Positions 51,839 to 59,956 of a stretch of DNA of 64,000 nt are shown piece by piece (within the stretch, counting starts at the first letter, position 1; every line of letters begins with the position of its first letter). The stretch covers positions 1 to 64,000 of the forward strand of contig JABTUS010000005.1 of NCBI GenBank assembly GCA_015075305.1, given 5' to 3'. Source of the DNA: Opitutaceae bacterium (GTDB lineage Bacteria; Verrucomicrobiota; Verrucomicrobiia; Opitutales; Opitutaceae). The position numbers were made by a program, and so were the translations under genes. The notes below the pieces were generated by a model. The model saw only the letters and a list, made by a program, of their open reading frames with translations, was not told the DNA's origin and made no database searches.

Positions 51839-52260
51839 AGGGTGCCCGCATGACAGACCGCACCCGGCGGTGCGGCAAGCGCGGATGCCCCGACCGCACC
51901 GCGCAAAAGTCCAACCTTGCGCCGCCATCTATCGTGCCATGAGTGCCCGCGCACCACCCGCTGGAAGTCCATTTCACCGTTGCGGCGGACACGTGCGGTC
52001 ACCTGCTTCTGTTGCTGGGCTTCAACACGGACCTGCGCATCACGGGGTGCCTGCAGGCGCATCGGTGATCGCTACGAAGACCATCGCAGACCGGGAACAT
52101 GCGGTGGCATCGCCGGCGGTTGCAGCAGAAGCTCCTGTGTCGCCGGATTGAAAGATTATCTGCCTTCGAGCGAAAATGCATTGCCGGCCTTTGGCATTTC
52201 AGTTCGGAAATTTGGGTTGCCCGGCAGGTGAACCGATCTAAAACGGATCCTTTTAGCCGG
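51839..52260. other. intergenic region between hsdM and the SNF2 gene
   Basis: About 420 bases between divergent genes. It must hold the promoters for the restriction-modification operon and for the helicase, but I see no clear consensus boxes. Short open frames in it have no recognisable features. I also found no copy of the tRNA-Asp 3' end here that would mark the other attachment site. Confidence 0.5.
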
Positions 52261-55023
52261 ATGCAATCCCACGGTCCCAAACGAATCTACACACCTCGTT
52301 CGGTCGAATTTTGGTTTGAAAAGCTGTCGAACGAGTGGGAATCGACGTTTTCGCCCCGCCAGTTGGACGAAGGTGCAAGGATCTATCGACACGGCGAGGT
52401 GAGGGAGCTGGAGCTGACCGACACCGATGCCATCGTGCATCGCCGGGTGGAGAAAAAGGATGAATATGCCGTGATCGAGTGGCGGGCGGATGGATTGAAT
52501 GTCCGCTCCTCGTCGACCGATCTGGATGTGGCCCGAGCCCTCGCTGTCGCGGGCATGCATGAGATCGAGGAACTGGTCGCGGATGAGATCTCGCCGCTTC
52601 CGGGAGATCGCGTGGCGACCGAGGGTCTGGCACCGGCGACTGCCGGGGCACCTGCACCATCCAACCCAATTTCCCCGGGGGATTCTGGTCCAATTTCGGA
52701 AACTACGGAACGTCACGACAGCAACGGATCGAATGGCCATGCGGGCGCGGGCGCTGTGGCACCGTCGGTCGGGCGAACCTCATCCGCTCCGGCGGCCTCT
52801 CGCGGAGGCGAAACCCAGGCTTCGTCCGCCGTTGTCAGTTCGGTGCGTGCGACAGGTGCAGGCGTCCCGCCTGCGCGTGCCACGGGCTCCGTCAATGGCG
52901 GGCCGGCACGCCCGCTGATTCTCGTGTTTCGCACGCGGCCGGAGGGTTTGGTTTTCCAGGCGTTCTGGCTCAACCCGGACAAGAGCAGGATCGCTGCGCA
53001 TGGTTCAGCGACACATGCGAGCGGCGCCGGCTACTTCACCTCCAGCGAGCGCGCGAAGTTGATCGGCCTGGCGGCCTATGCCCGCAAGGCGCACTTTGCC
53101 TACAACGCGGCAAGCGGCGAGTACACACTCTCGTCCGTGGTGGAGATTCCGAATTTTCTCAAGGGCACGCTGCCTGCGTGGAAACGTTTGTTCGGCGTCG
53201 AATTGGATGATGACTCCTCGCGTCTGCTGCAGGGACCGCTCTCCATCGAGATCGAAGCCGTTGCCGAGCGGCGCGGAAGCAGGGGTTCGGGTGCCGGCAG
53301 CCTGGATCTGCGCTGGATATTCCGGGCGGGCGAACGGATGCTGACCGACGAGGAGGTCGCGGCGGTGACCAGGAGTGGCACGAATCCGATGATTCTGCCC
53401 AGTCTGGGAATCGTCACGCTGCCGGCCGAAAAACTGGCATCGGTGAATGCCTGGCAGAAAAACGTCGCGGATTTCCAGACCGATGGCGCGATATCGCCCT
53501 ACCTGATCTTCTCCCTGTTCAACGATTCGAAGGTCAAACTGACAATCTCCCCCGAACTCGAGGCCTGGCGCCAGCAGGTGCTGTCTCCGAGCTCCGAACC
53601 GCGGGCGTTGCCTTCCCTGCTGCGACCCTACCAGAAACGAGGTGTAGAATGGCTCTGGCACCTGTGCGAAACGGGATGCCACGGTCTGCTGGCGGATGAA
53701 ATGGGACTGGGCAAGACGCTGCAGGTCCTGACGCTGCTCAGCGCCCGCGGGATTTCCGACCGCCCGAACCTGATTGTCTGCCCCGCAAGCGTCGTGCCCG
53801 TCTGGAGGGAGGAGGCCGCCCGCTTTTTTCCGGCGCTCGAGATCGAGGTCCTGAAGACCAATCACGATTTTTCAACGCACAAGGAACCCGTGCTCTGGCT
53901 GGCGAGCTACACGCAGTTGCGCAAGCACCGCGCGCTGCTGGACGCCGTGGATTTCGGTTATGCCGTGCTGGACGAGGGGCAGTTTATCAAGAACCCCGAC
54001 GCGAAGGTGACGCAGACCTGCTTCGCCATTCGGGCCAGGCATCGCGTTGTCCTGACGGGAACCCCCCTTGAAAACCGGCAGTTGGATCTGTGGAGTATTT
54101 TCCGCTTTCTGCTTCCGGGCCTGCTGGGCTCGCGCGCGGGGTTTGAAGCCGCGCTGGGTGCGGACCGCGCCGCCACGCTTGAACGCCTTCGGGCGCAACT
54201 GGCGCCTTTCATCCTTCGCCGCACGAAAGACGAGGTGGCCACGGAGCTGCCGCCCAAGGTCGAGGTGGAGCTGATCTGTCCGATGACCGACGTGCAGCGC
54301 ACGGAATATGCGCGCATCTGCGCGGAGGGGCTTCAGCGCCTGGGCGACGATGTGGGGACGGCGATCCGCGAAAAGAGCTTCGGTTTCCTCGCACTGCTCA
54401 CGCGTCTTCGCCAGGTCTGCTGCGACCCGAACATGCTGCCCTGGCTGCGGGCGCCGCTTTCGGATTCGGGGAAGATCAACCTGCTGGTCGAAAAACTCGC
54501 AGAGGTCGTGAGCAATGGACACAAGGCGGTGATCTTTTCCCAGTTCGTCATGCTGCTCGATCGCGTGAAGCTGGCGCTCGCACAGAGTTTTCCAGATCTT
54601 CCCCGCTACGAACTGACCGGCATGACGCTCGATCGCCAGAAGCCCGTGCAGGGCTTCCAGAATGCGCCCGGGGCGGCGGCGATGCTCGTTTCCCTCAAGG
54701 CCGCCGGCACCGGAATCACCCTGCATGCCGCGGACTATGTGTTCCTGCTCGACCCCTGGTGGAACCCTGCGGTTGAAGCGCAGGCTGTCGACCGCGTGCA
54801 CCGCATCGGCCAAAAGAGCACGGTGTTTGTGTATCGCATGGTGACCGGCGGAACGATCGAGGCTCGCATCGAGGCGTTGAAGGCCTCCAAGCGCGATCTT
54901 TTCGACAAGCTTGTCGGAGGACTTGGAGGGGATTTCGACCTCAGCCAGCACTTCACATCCCTGCAGGAGCTGACGCAGTTGACCAGCGGGGTGACCGATC
55001 CGACGGAAATCTCCTCAATGTAG
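52261..55023 (+). CDS. SNF2/Rad54-family helicase
   Basis: A protein of 920 residues. The N-terminal region (about 1-400) has an unassigned beta-rich start (FWFEKLSNEWESTFSPRQLD) and a Ser/Pro/Gly-rich spacer (residues about 120-215). The SWI2/SNF2 ATPase follows: LRPYQKRGVEWLWHLCETGC, ADEMGLGKTLQVLTLL (motif I), VLDEGQFIKNPDAK (motif II, DEGQ), VLTGTPLENRQLDLWSIFRF (III), FSQFVMLLDRV and the C-terminal LKAAGTGITLHAADYVFLLD with QAVDRVHRIGQ (V, VI). Such bacterial enzymes remodel protein-DNA complexes; some partner with restriction or repair systems. It is divergent from hsdM, and whether it belongs to the island is uncertain. The start ATG at 52261 was preferred because the extension to 52099 lacks family features. 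Confidence 0.9.
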   Translation: MQSHGPKRIYTPRSVEFWFEKLSNEWESTFSPRQLDEGARIYRHGEVRELELTDTDAIVHRRVEKKDEYAVIEWRADGLNVRSSSTDLDVARALAVAGMHEIEELVADEISPLPGDRVATEGLAPATAGAPAPSNPISPGDSGPISETTERHDSNGSNGHAGAGAVAPSVGRTSSAPAASRGGETQASSAVVSSVRATGAGVPPARATGSVNGGPARPLILVFRTRPEGLVFQAFWLNPDKSRIAAHGSATHASGAGYFTSSERAKLIGLAAYARKAHFAYNAASGEYTLSSVVEIPNFLKGTLPAWKRLFGVELDDDSSRLLQGPLSIEIEAVAERRGSRGSGAGSLDLRWIFRAGERMLTDEEVAAVTRSGTNPMILPSLGIVTLPAEKLASVNAWQKNVADFQTDGAISPYLIFSLFNDSKVKLTISPELEAWRQQVLSPSSEPRALPSLLRPYQKRGVEWLWHLCETGCHGLLADEMGLGKTLQVLTLLSARGISDRPNLIVCPASVVPVWREEAARFFPALEIEVLKTNHDFSTHKEPVLWLASYTQLRKHRALLDAVDFGYAVLDEGQFIKNPDAKVTQTCFAIRARHRVVLTGTPLENRQLDLWSIFRFLLPGLLGSRAGFEAALGADRAATLERLRAQLAPFILRRTKDEVATELPPKVEVELICPMTDVQRTEYARICAEGLQRLGDDVGTAIREKSFGFLALLTRLRQVCCDPNMLPWLRAPLSDSGKINLLVEKLAEVVSNGHKAVIFSQFVMLLDRVKLALAQSFPDLPRYELTGMTLDRQKPVQGFQNAPGAAAMLVSLKAAGTGITLHAADYVFLLDPWWNPAVEAQAVDRVHRIGQKSTVFVYRMVTGGTIEARIEALKASKRDLFDKLVGGLGGDFDLSQHFTSLQELTQLTSGVTDPTEISSM

Positions 55024-55041
55024 GCGTCCGCGCAGCCTTCG

Positions 55042-55761
55042 CTATTGCGGCTTGAGCGCCGGAATTCCGTTTTTCTGAATCCACGCAAGGCCCTCCCGCG
55101 CCGCCGCTGTTTCGGCCTTCTTTTTGGATGAGCCGGATCCTCGACCGATTGTCGACTGATTGAGCAGAACAGTGACGTTGTAGGTTCGATTGTGATCCAT
55201 GCCGTCGATCGCCGCGACATCGTAACGCAGCGCTGAGTTTCCCAATGCAGGCTGGATCAGTTCCTGGAGCCTGCCTTTCGGGTTGTCGCCTGTCTCCCTG
55301 GAGTCGATCAATTCGACAATATCGCCCCACCAGGAAAGTATCCGGTCACGCACCGTGGGAAGATCTGAATCCACGTAAACAGCGCCGATCACGGCTTCCC
55401 AGGCATCCTCGATGGCGGCGTCGCGGGTTCTCCCGCCGGTAGATTCCTCGCTCGCGCTCAGCCGCAGGTGACGCTCGATCTGGAATCGCCCGGCCATTTC
55501 CACAAGGAAGGATCCCTGTGTCAGCAGGGCGCGGCTCTGCGAGAGGCGGCCCTCCCGGTCGTTGGGATAGAGAGAGAACAGCCGCTCTGTCAGGACGAAA
55601 TGCAGGACGGCATCCCCGAGAAATTCGAGCCGCTGGTTGTTGGGTCCCGCGTCGGGATGATCCGCCAGGAAGGATGCGTGGGTCAATGCCTCCAGGAGAA
55701 GTGCGGGTGTGCGGAAGGCGTACCCAAGGCTGCGCTGCAGCTCGGCGAGATCTGGGGTCAT
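55042..55761 (-). CDS. rnc: ribonuclease III
   Basis: RNase III cleaves double-stranded RNA in rRNA and mRNA processing. The 239-residue protein has an N-terminal catalytic domain with the signature NNQRLEFLGDAVLHFVLTER and the late acidic block AIEDAWEAVIGAVYVDSDLP. A double-stranded-RNA-binding domain follows (NPKGRLQELIQPALG, RGSGSSKKKAETAAAREGLA). ATG 55761 overlaps the stop of the upstream ABC-2 permease by 4 bases, an unusual coupling since rnc is normally beside era or acpP. The length is normal. Confidence 0.95.
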   Translation of the reverse strand: MTPDLAELQRSLGYAFRTPALLLEALTHASFLADHPDAGPNNQRLEFLGDAVLHFVLTERLFSLYPNDREGRLSQSRALLTQGSFLVEMAGRFQIERHLRLSASEESTGGRTRDAAIEDAWEAVIGAVYVDSDLPTVRDRILSWWGDIVELIDSRETGDNPKGRLQELIQPALGNSALRYDVAAIDGMDHNRTYNVTVLLNQSTIGRGSGSSKKKAETAAAREGLAWIQKNGIPALKPQ

Positions 55762-56555
55762 GAGCTTGCGCTGGTGTAACGGCGGACGCCGCATTGGAAA
55801 ACCGTGATGCCCACGGCAAGCCAGAGCACGGTGACGCCAAGCAGCCATGCCGACTGTCCGGCATCCGGCCCGTAAAGCAGGGTCTGGGAGGGGACATTCG
55901 TGACGACGGCGACCGGAAGCGTGTACACGAAGACGATTGACGCGACACCGCGCAGCGCGCTGCGGGGGAGGCGGGAAAATTCGTTGAGCATGAAATAGCC
56001 GCCCTCAACCCCCTTTGCGCTCTGAAGCCAGAAGACCAGAGAGATGAAGATCAGCAGAGTAGAGTAGTGGATGACAAGACCGCACAGGATGAAGCATGCG
56101 TAGAGCAGGATCTGGGTCGTCGATGGCGTGAGACCGAGCTGGTGCGCGGAGTACGCGACAACGCCGATCGCAACGGGTGCATTGAGAAATCCGTCCAGAT
56201 CGACCTTCCGGGTTGAAACCATGAACAGCAGGCGGCCGGGCTGGGCGATGAAGAAATCGAAGGCGCCGGAGCGGACGTTCCGACCCATTTCGAAGAGATT
56301 GCTCCAGAAGAAACCCATGAGCAGCCGCTGGATCAGCAGCGATGTGCCGACGAGGAGGGTCATTTCCCACTGGTTCCATCCCGCTATGCTGTCCGTGTGG
56401 CGGTAGATCACGCCGATGAGCAGCAGGTTGACGCTCATCCAGAACAGCTCGACCAGCGACCACATCAGGAAGTCGCCCCGGAACATCATGGTGCGCACGA
56501 CGGAGTAGCGCGCACAGGCCAGCCACAATCTCGCGTAGTGGAGCAATGAGCGCAT
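55758..56555 (-). CDS. ABC-2 family permease, first of two
   Basis: An inner-membrane protein of 265 residues with about six hydrophobic segments (LVELFWMSVNLLLIGVIY, MTLLVGTSLLIQRLLMGFFW, LLYACFILCGLVIHYSTLLI, SAWLLGVTVLWLAVGITVFQ). It matches the ABC-2/DUF990-type permease family. Such proteins pair with an ATP-binding subunit that usually lies upstream, often for drug or glycan export. It is coupled to rnc by a 4-base overlap and preceded by a second permease. No ABC ATPase is in the window. Confidence 0.82.
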   Translation of the reverse strand: MRSLLHYARLWLACARYSVVRTMMFRGDFLMWSLVELFWMSVNLLLIGVIYRHTDSIAGWNQWEMTLLVGTSLLIQRLLMGFFWSNLFEMGRNVRSGAFDFFIAQPGRLLFMVSTRKVDLDGFLNAPVAIGVVAYSAHQLGLTPSTTQILLYACFILCGLVIHYSTLLIFISLVFWLQSAKGVEGGYFMLNEFSRLPRSALRGVASIVFVYTLPVAVVTNVPSQTLLYGPDAGQSAWLLGVTVLWLAVGITVFQCGVRRYTSASS

Positions 56556-56558
56556 GCG

Positions 56559-57365
56559 TCAGCCTCCGACGGCGGTGTGCCGCCGCAATCCTCGGGTCCA
56601 CAGCAGGTGGGCGATGCCGTAGAGTGCAATCATCCAGAATGTCTGAATGCCCAGTCCCCGGACAATAAGGGCGGGATCCTCGATCCGCCCGGTGATGATC
56701 GCCGCTGGGAAGTACATTTGATAGTAGTACGGCAGGTAGGTGGAGATCTCGTAAAGCCAGCGCGGGAAGAGATCCAGCGGGAATATCTGGCCGCCGAGGA
56801 CGGACTCAACGGCCAGGGAAAGAATGACGAATGACTGGATCTCGAGGAACCAGAAGGTCAGCAGGCCGAAGCAGTAGGCGAGGGTGAACTGGATCAGCGC
56901 GGAAAGGACGAGGGCGGGCAGGGCGAGGACGTAGGTCACTCCCCATGCGGGCAGAGAAAGGTGGTCCTTCAGGAGCGGGAGAGCGATCACGAGCGGGATG
57001 AGTGAAAGCCCGCCGGAAATCAGTCGCGCAGCGGAAAAAATGCTGAAGCGGTAGACAAAATAATTGATCGGCTTCAGGAGGAACTGATTGATGAGGCCGT
57101 TGCGGATCTCCTCCGAGATTTCGTAGTCCTCATTCATCGCGCTGATGAAGAACTGCAGCACGAGGACAACGATGAAGTAGGTCAGCGTCTGGCCAAGGTC
57201 GAAGCCGCCCACCTGGGTCCTCCCCTGGAAGGCCGCCCCCCAGAGGATGAAGACATACGCGAGGTGGATGAAGGAGAAGCTGGCGCGCACCGCGAAATTC
57301 CAGCGGTACACCAGATTGCTCTGGAGCCCGATCAGGAACGCGTGGCGATACTTGGCGAGGGACAT
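56559..57365 (-). CDS. ABC-2 family permease, second of two
   Basis: An inner-membrane protein of 268 residues with about six hydrophobic segments, including FIHLAYVFILWGAAF, TYFIVVLVLQFFISAMNEDY, RLISGGLSLIPLVIALPLL and AVESVLGGQIFPLDLFPRWL. The same DUF990/ABC-2 family as the next gene, with the family word IRNGLINQFLLKPINYFVYR in the cytoplasmic loop after the first helices. A two-permease export channel is plausible. It is separated by 3 bases from the downstream permease and 6 from parA. The missing ATP-binding subunit must be elsewhere or the system is incomplete. Confidence 0.82.
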   Translation of the reverse strand: MSLAKYRHAFLIGLQSNLVYRWNFAVRASFSFIHLAYVFILWGAAFQGRTQVGGFDLGQTLTYFIVVLVLQFFISAMNEDYEISEEIRNGLINQFLLKPINYFVYRFSIFSAARLISGGLSLIPLVIALPLLKDHLSLPAWGVTYVLALPALVLSALIQFTLAYCFGLLTFWFLEIQSFVILSLAVESVLGGQIFPLDLFPRWLYEISTYLPYYYQMYFPAAIITGRIEDPALIVRGLGIQTFWMIALYGIAHLLWTRGLRRHTAVGG

Positions 57366-57371
57366 GCTGGC

Positions 57372-58160
57372 CTAGGACGTCTCCTTCAGCTTGAAACGGG
57401 AGATGACTTCCTTCGCGAGATTCCTGTAGGCGGTCGCTCCGGGTGAAACCGGATCGTAGGCGAAGATGGTTTTTCCGAAGCTGGGGGCCTCGCTCAGGCG
57501 CACGGTTCTTGGAATGACGGTGTCGAAGGGCTTTTCAGGCAGGTGTTTTCTCACCTCCTCCACAACCTGTCGGGCGAGGTTGGTGCGGATGTCGAACATC
57601 GTCATGACCACGCCGCCGAGCTCGAGCCCGCTGTTGACCCCCGCCTCCCGGATCCGGTCGACGTTGCGCATGATCTGCCCGAGGCCCTCGAGCGCCAGAT
57701 ACTCGCATTGGAGCGCGATCAGCAGAAAGTCGGCGGCGGCGAGGCTGTTCATCGAAAGCATTCCCATCGACGGCGGGCAGTCGATGATGATGACGCGGTA
57801 GGTGGCGGCCTCCTTGAGGGGCTGGAGCACGGATCGGAGCTTGCTGAGATAATTCTCGGACTGGGCGATTTCGATTTCCGCGGCGGCGAGGTCCTCCTCG
57901 CTTGGGATCAGCCAGAGATTCTCGCAGGACGTCTTCACCACCATGTCCGCCGCGTCGCCTTCGCCACGGAGCGGTCCGTAGAGGCTCCGGCCTTCCGTCT
58001 TTTCGATGCCCAAGGCGCTTGTGGCGTTTGCCTGGGGATCGAGATCGACCAGCAGGGTGTGGATTTTCCTGTCTGCCAGAGCCGCGGCGAGGTTGACGGC
58101 GGTGGTGGTTTTGCCGACCCCTCCCTTTTGGTTGGCGATCGTGAATATGGTGGAGCGCAT
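57372..58160 (-). CDS. parA: ParA/Soj-family partitioning ATPase
   Basis: A protein of 262 residues with the deviant Walker A NQKGGVGKTTTAVNLAAAL (KGGxGKT), LVDLDPQANATSALG, IIIDCPPSMGMLS (Walker A') and LLIALQCEYLALEGLGQIMR, typical of chromosomal Soj/ParA. The C-terminal VIPRTVRLSEAPSFGKTIFA is the family's late block. It normally acts with ParB bound at parS sites near the origin. No parB or parS is recognised here. The coding frame is 6 bases upstream of the permease pair, probably one transcript. It is divergent from glgA. Confidence 0.93.
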   Translation of the reverse strand: MRSTIFTIANQKGGVGKTTTAVNLAAALADRKIHTLLVDLDPQANATSALGIEKTEGRSLYGPLRGEGDAADMVVKTSCENLWLIPSEEDLAAAEIEIAQSENYLSKLRSVLQPLKEAATYRVIIIDCPPSMGMLSMNSLAAADFLLIALQCEYLALEGLGQIMRNVDRIREAGVNSGLELGGVVMTMFDIRTNLARQVVEEVRKHLPEKPFDTVIPRTVRLSEAPSFGKTIFAYDPVSPGATAYRNLAKEVISRFKLKETS

Positions 58161-58320
58161 GTGGAGCGTGGAAACAGTTGCTTCCCAGCCTCGGAAACCT
58201 CCCCGCGCTTGTCGACACCGGTCAGCGACAAAAATTTTGTTGAGATTTTACGGCTTGGCGCAGGGCGATGGGTCGAGCCATCCTTCCCACAACGGCGAGT
58301 CAATATTCAAGAAACATCCG

Positions 58321-59763
58321 ATGAAGATCGTCCATGCTGCCAGCGAGCTGTTTCCGTACGTCAAGACCGGCGGCCTGGCGGACGCGGTGGGTGCGCTGGC
58401 GACCACCTTTGCGGCGCGCGGGCATGAGGTGATCGTTTTTCTTCCCGGGTATCGCGCCGCCCTCGGGCACTCCGATGCGGCGAAGGCGAGGCGCCGGCTG
58501 CGCTTGAAGATCGAGATGGGGGATCGTTTCGCGTCCTGCGACATCCTGGAATTCTCCCCGCGGGAGAATCTCTCGGTGTTTCTCGTCGCCCGGGAGGAGT
58601 TTTTCGATCGCGGCGGGATCTATGGAAACGGGGAGCGCGACTATGAGGACAACGACAACCGCTTCATATTCTTCGCCAAGGCCGTGGTCGAAACGCTGCG
58701 CGTGCTGGAACTTCGCGCGGACATCATTCACGCGCACGACTGGCCGACGGCCCTGCTGCCGATTTTTCTCCGTTATGCGGAAAGACGGCATGGAGTGACC
58801 CTCGGGCTGAAGACGGTCTTCACGATACACAACCTCGCGTTTCAAGGCGTTTACCCGCGGACCTCATTTGCCCGGATGAATCTTCCCGATGAGCTGATGA
58901 GCATTGATGGCCTGGAGTTCTACGGCCAGGTGAGTTTCATGAAGGCGGGGATTCTGTTTGCCGATCAGGTCACGACGGTGAGCCCGCAATACGCGCGGGA
59001 AATCCAGACATCGGAGTTCGGCTGCGGCCTCGAGGGTGTCATTCAAACGCGCGCTGACGATCTTGTCGGTCTGCTGAACGGGATCGACACGGCGATTTGG
59101 AATCCGGCTACGGACGCGCTTCTGCCCGCCCGGTATTCCGCCCGGGACCTTGCGGGGAAGACCTCCTGTCGCACCGAGCTGCTCAAGCGCATGAACTGGC
59201 CTGCGACTTTTGCCGGACCGATCTTTGGAGTGGTGGCGCGCCTGACAGAGCAGAAGGGCATTTCGCTGATTCTTGCCAATCGCGATTTCTTCCTGACTCA
59301 GGATGCGAAACTCGTGGTGCTTGGAACCGGTGAGGCTGCGCTGGAAAAGGTCCTTGCGGACCTCGCGGAAGGCGCGCCGGAGAAGGTCAAGCTCCTGCTC
59401 CAACTCGACGAGTCGATGAGCCACCTGGTCGAGGCGGGCTGTGATTTCTTCCTGATGCCGTCCCTGTTTGAACCCTGCGGACTCAACCAGATGTATTCCC
59501 AGGCCTACGGCACGGTGCCCGTTGTCTCCCGCGTGGGCGGATTGGTCGACACTGTGACGGACATTGAAGAGAGCCCGGCGGAAGGCACGGGCATCATGTT
59601 CCCGCCGACGGCGCGGGGTCTGGGGCTCGGGCTGCAGCGAGCACTTGAGCTCTTCGGAAACCAGGCGGCCTATCGGGCGGTTCAGCAGCGCGGAATGCGG
59701 CGTGATTTCGGCTGGTCCCGTGCGGCTGAACTCTACGAAAAGCTCTACGCGGATGTCATTTGA
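58321..59763 (+). CDS. glgA: glycogen synthase (ADP-glucose type)
   Basis: GlgA extends alpha-1,4-glucan from ADP-glucose for glycogen storage. The 480-residue GT5 protein begins MKIVHAASELFPYVKTGGLA with the substrate-binding KTGGLADAVGAL loop (15-26), then HAHDWPTALLPIFLRY and TIHNLAFQGVYP. The C-terminal Rossmann half has GVVARLTEQKGISLILANRD and MPSLFEPCGLNQMYSQAYGT, with the acceptor-binding E-x7-E like segment (EPCGLNQ). The start ATG at 58321 matches the family. No other glg gene is adjacent; the next gene is glycosidase-like. Confidence 0.95.
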   Translation: MKIVHAASELFPYVKTGGLADAVGALATTFAARGHEVIVFLPGYRAALGHSDAAKARRRLRLKIEMGDRFASCDILEFSPRENLSVFLVAREEFFDRGGIYGNGERDYEDNDNRFIFFAKAVVETLRVLELRADIIHAHDWPTALLPIFLRYAERRHGVTLGLKTVFTIHNLAFQGVYPRTSFARMNLPDELMSIDGLEFYGQVSFMKAGILFADQVTTVSPQYAREIQTSEFGCGLEGVIQTRADDLVGLLNGIDTAIWNPATDALLPARYSARDLAGKTSCRTELLKRMNWPATFAGPIFGVVARLTEQKGISLILANRDFFLTQDAKLVVLGTGEAALEKVLADLAEGAPEKVKLLLQLDESMSHLVEAGCDFFLMPSLFEPCGLNQMYSQAYGTVPVVSRVGGLVDTVTDIEESPAEGTGIMFPPTARGLGLGLQRALELFGNQAAYRAVQQRGMRRDFGWSRAAELYEKLYADVI

Positions 59764-59956
59764 ACGTGCGCGTGGGGCGCGCCGCCGGGATGTGAGGCTG
59801 CATCCCTGAATCCTGGGGCCGCGAGGCCGTCCGGACAGGCGTTGCACGGGCGGTTGATTCCCTGCCCACACCCAACATTTCCCAAATTCTTCATGTGCGG
59901 TTACTCGGCGGGGCGCCCCGGCCGTGATGAGATGAATTCCAAAACGCCTTCATTTC

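Noticed and set aside
57372-58160. ATP-binding subunit for the two ABC-2 permeases
   Set aside because: The sequence has the KGGVGKTT deviant Walker A of ParA/MinD ATPases and lacks an LSGGQ signature.
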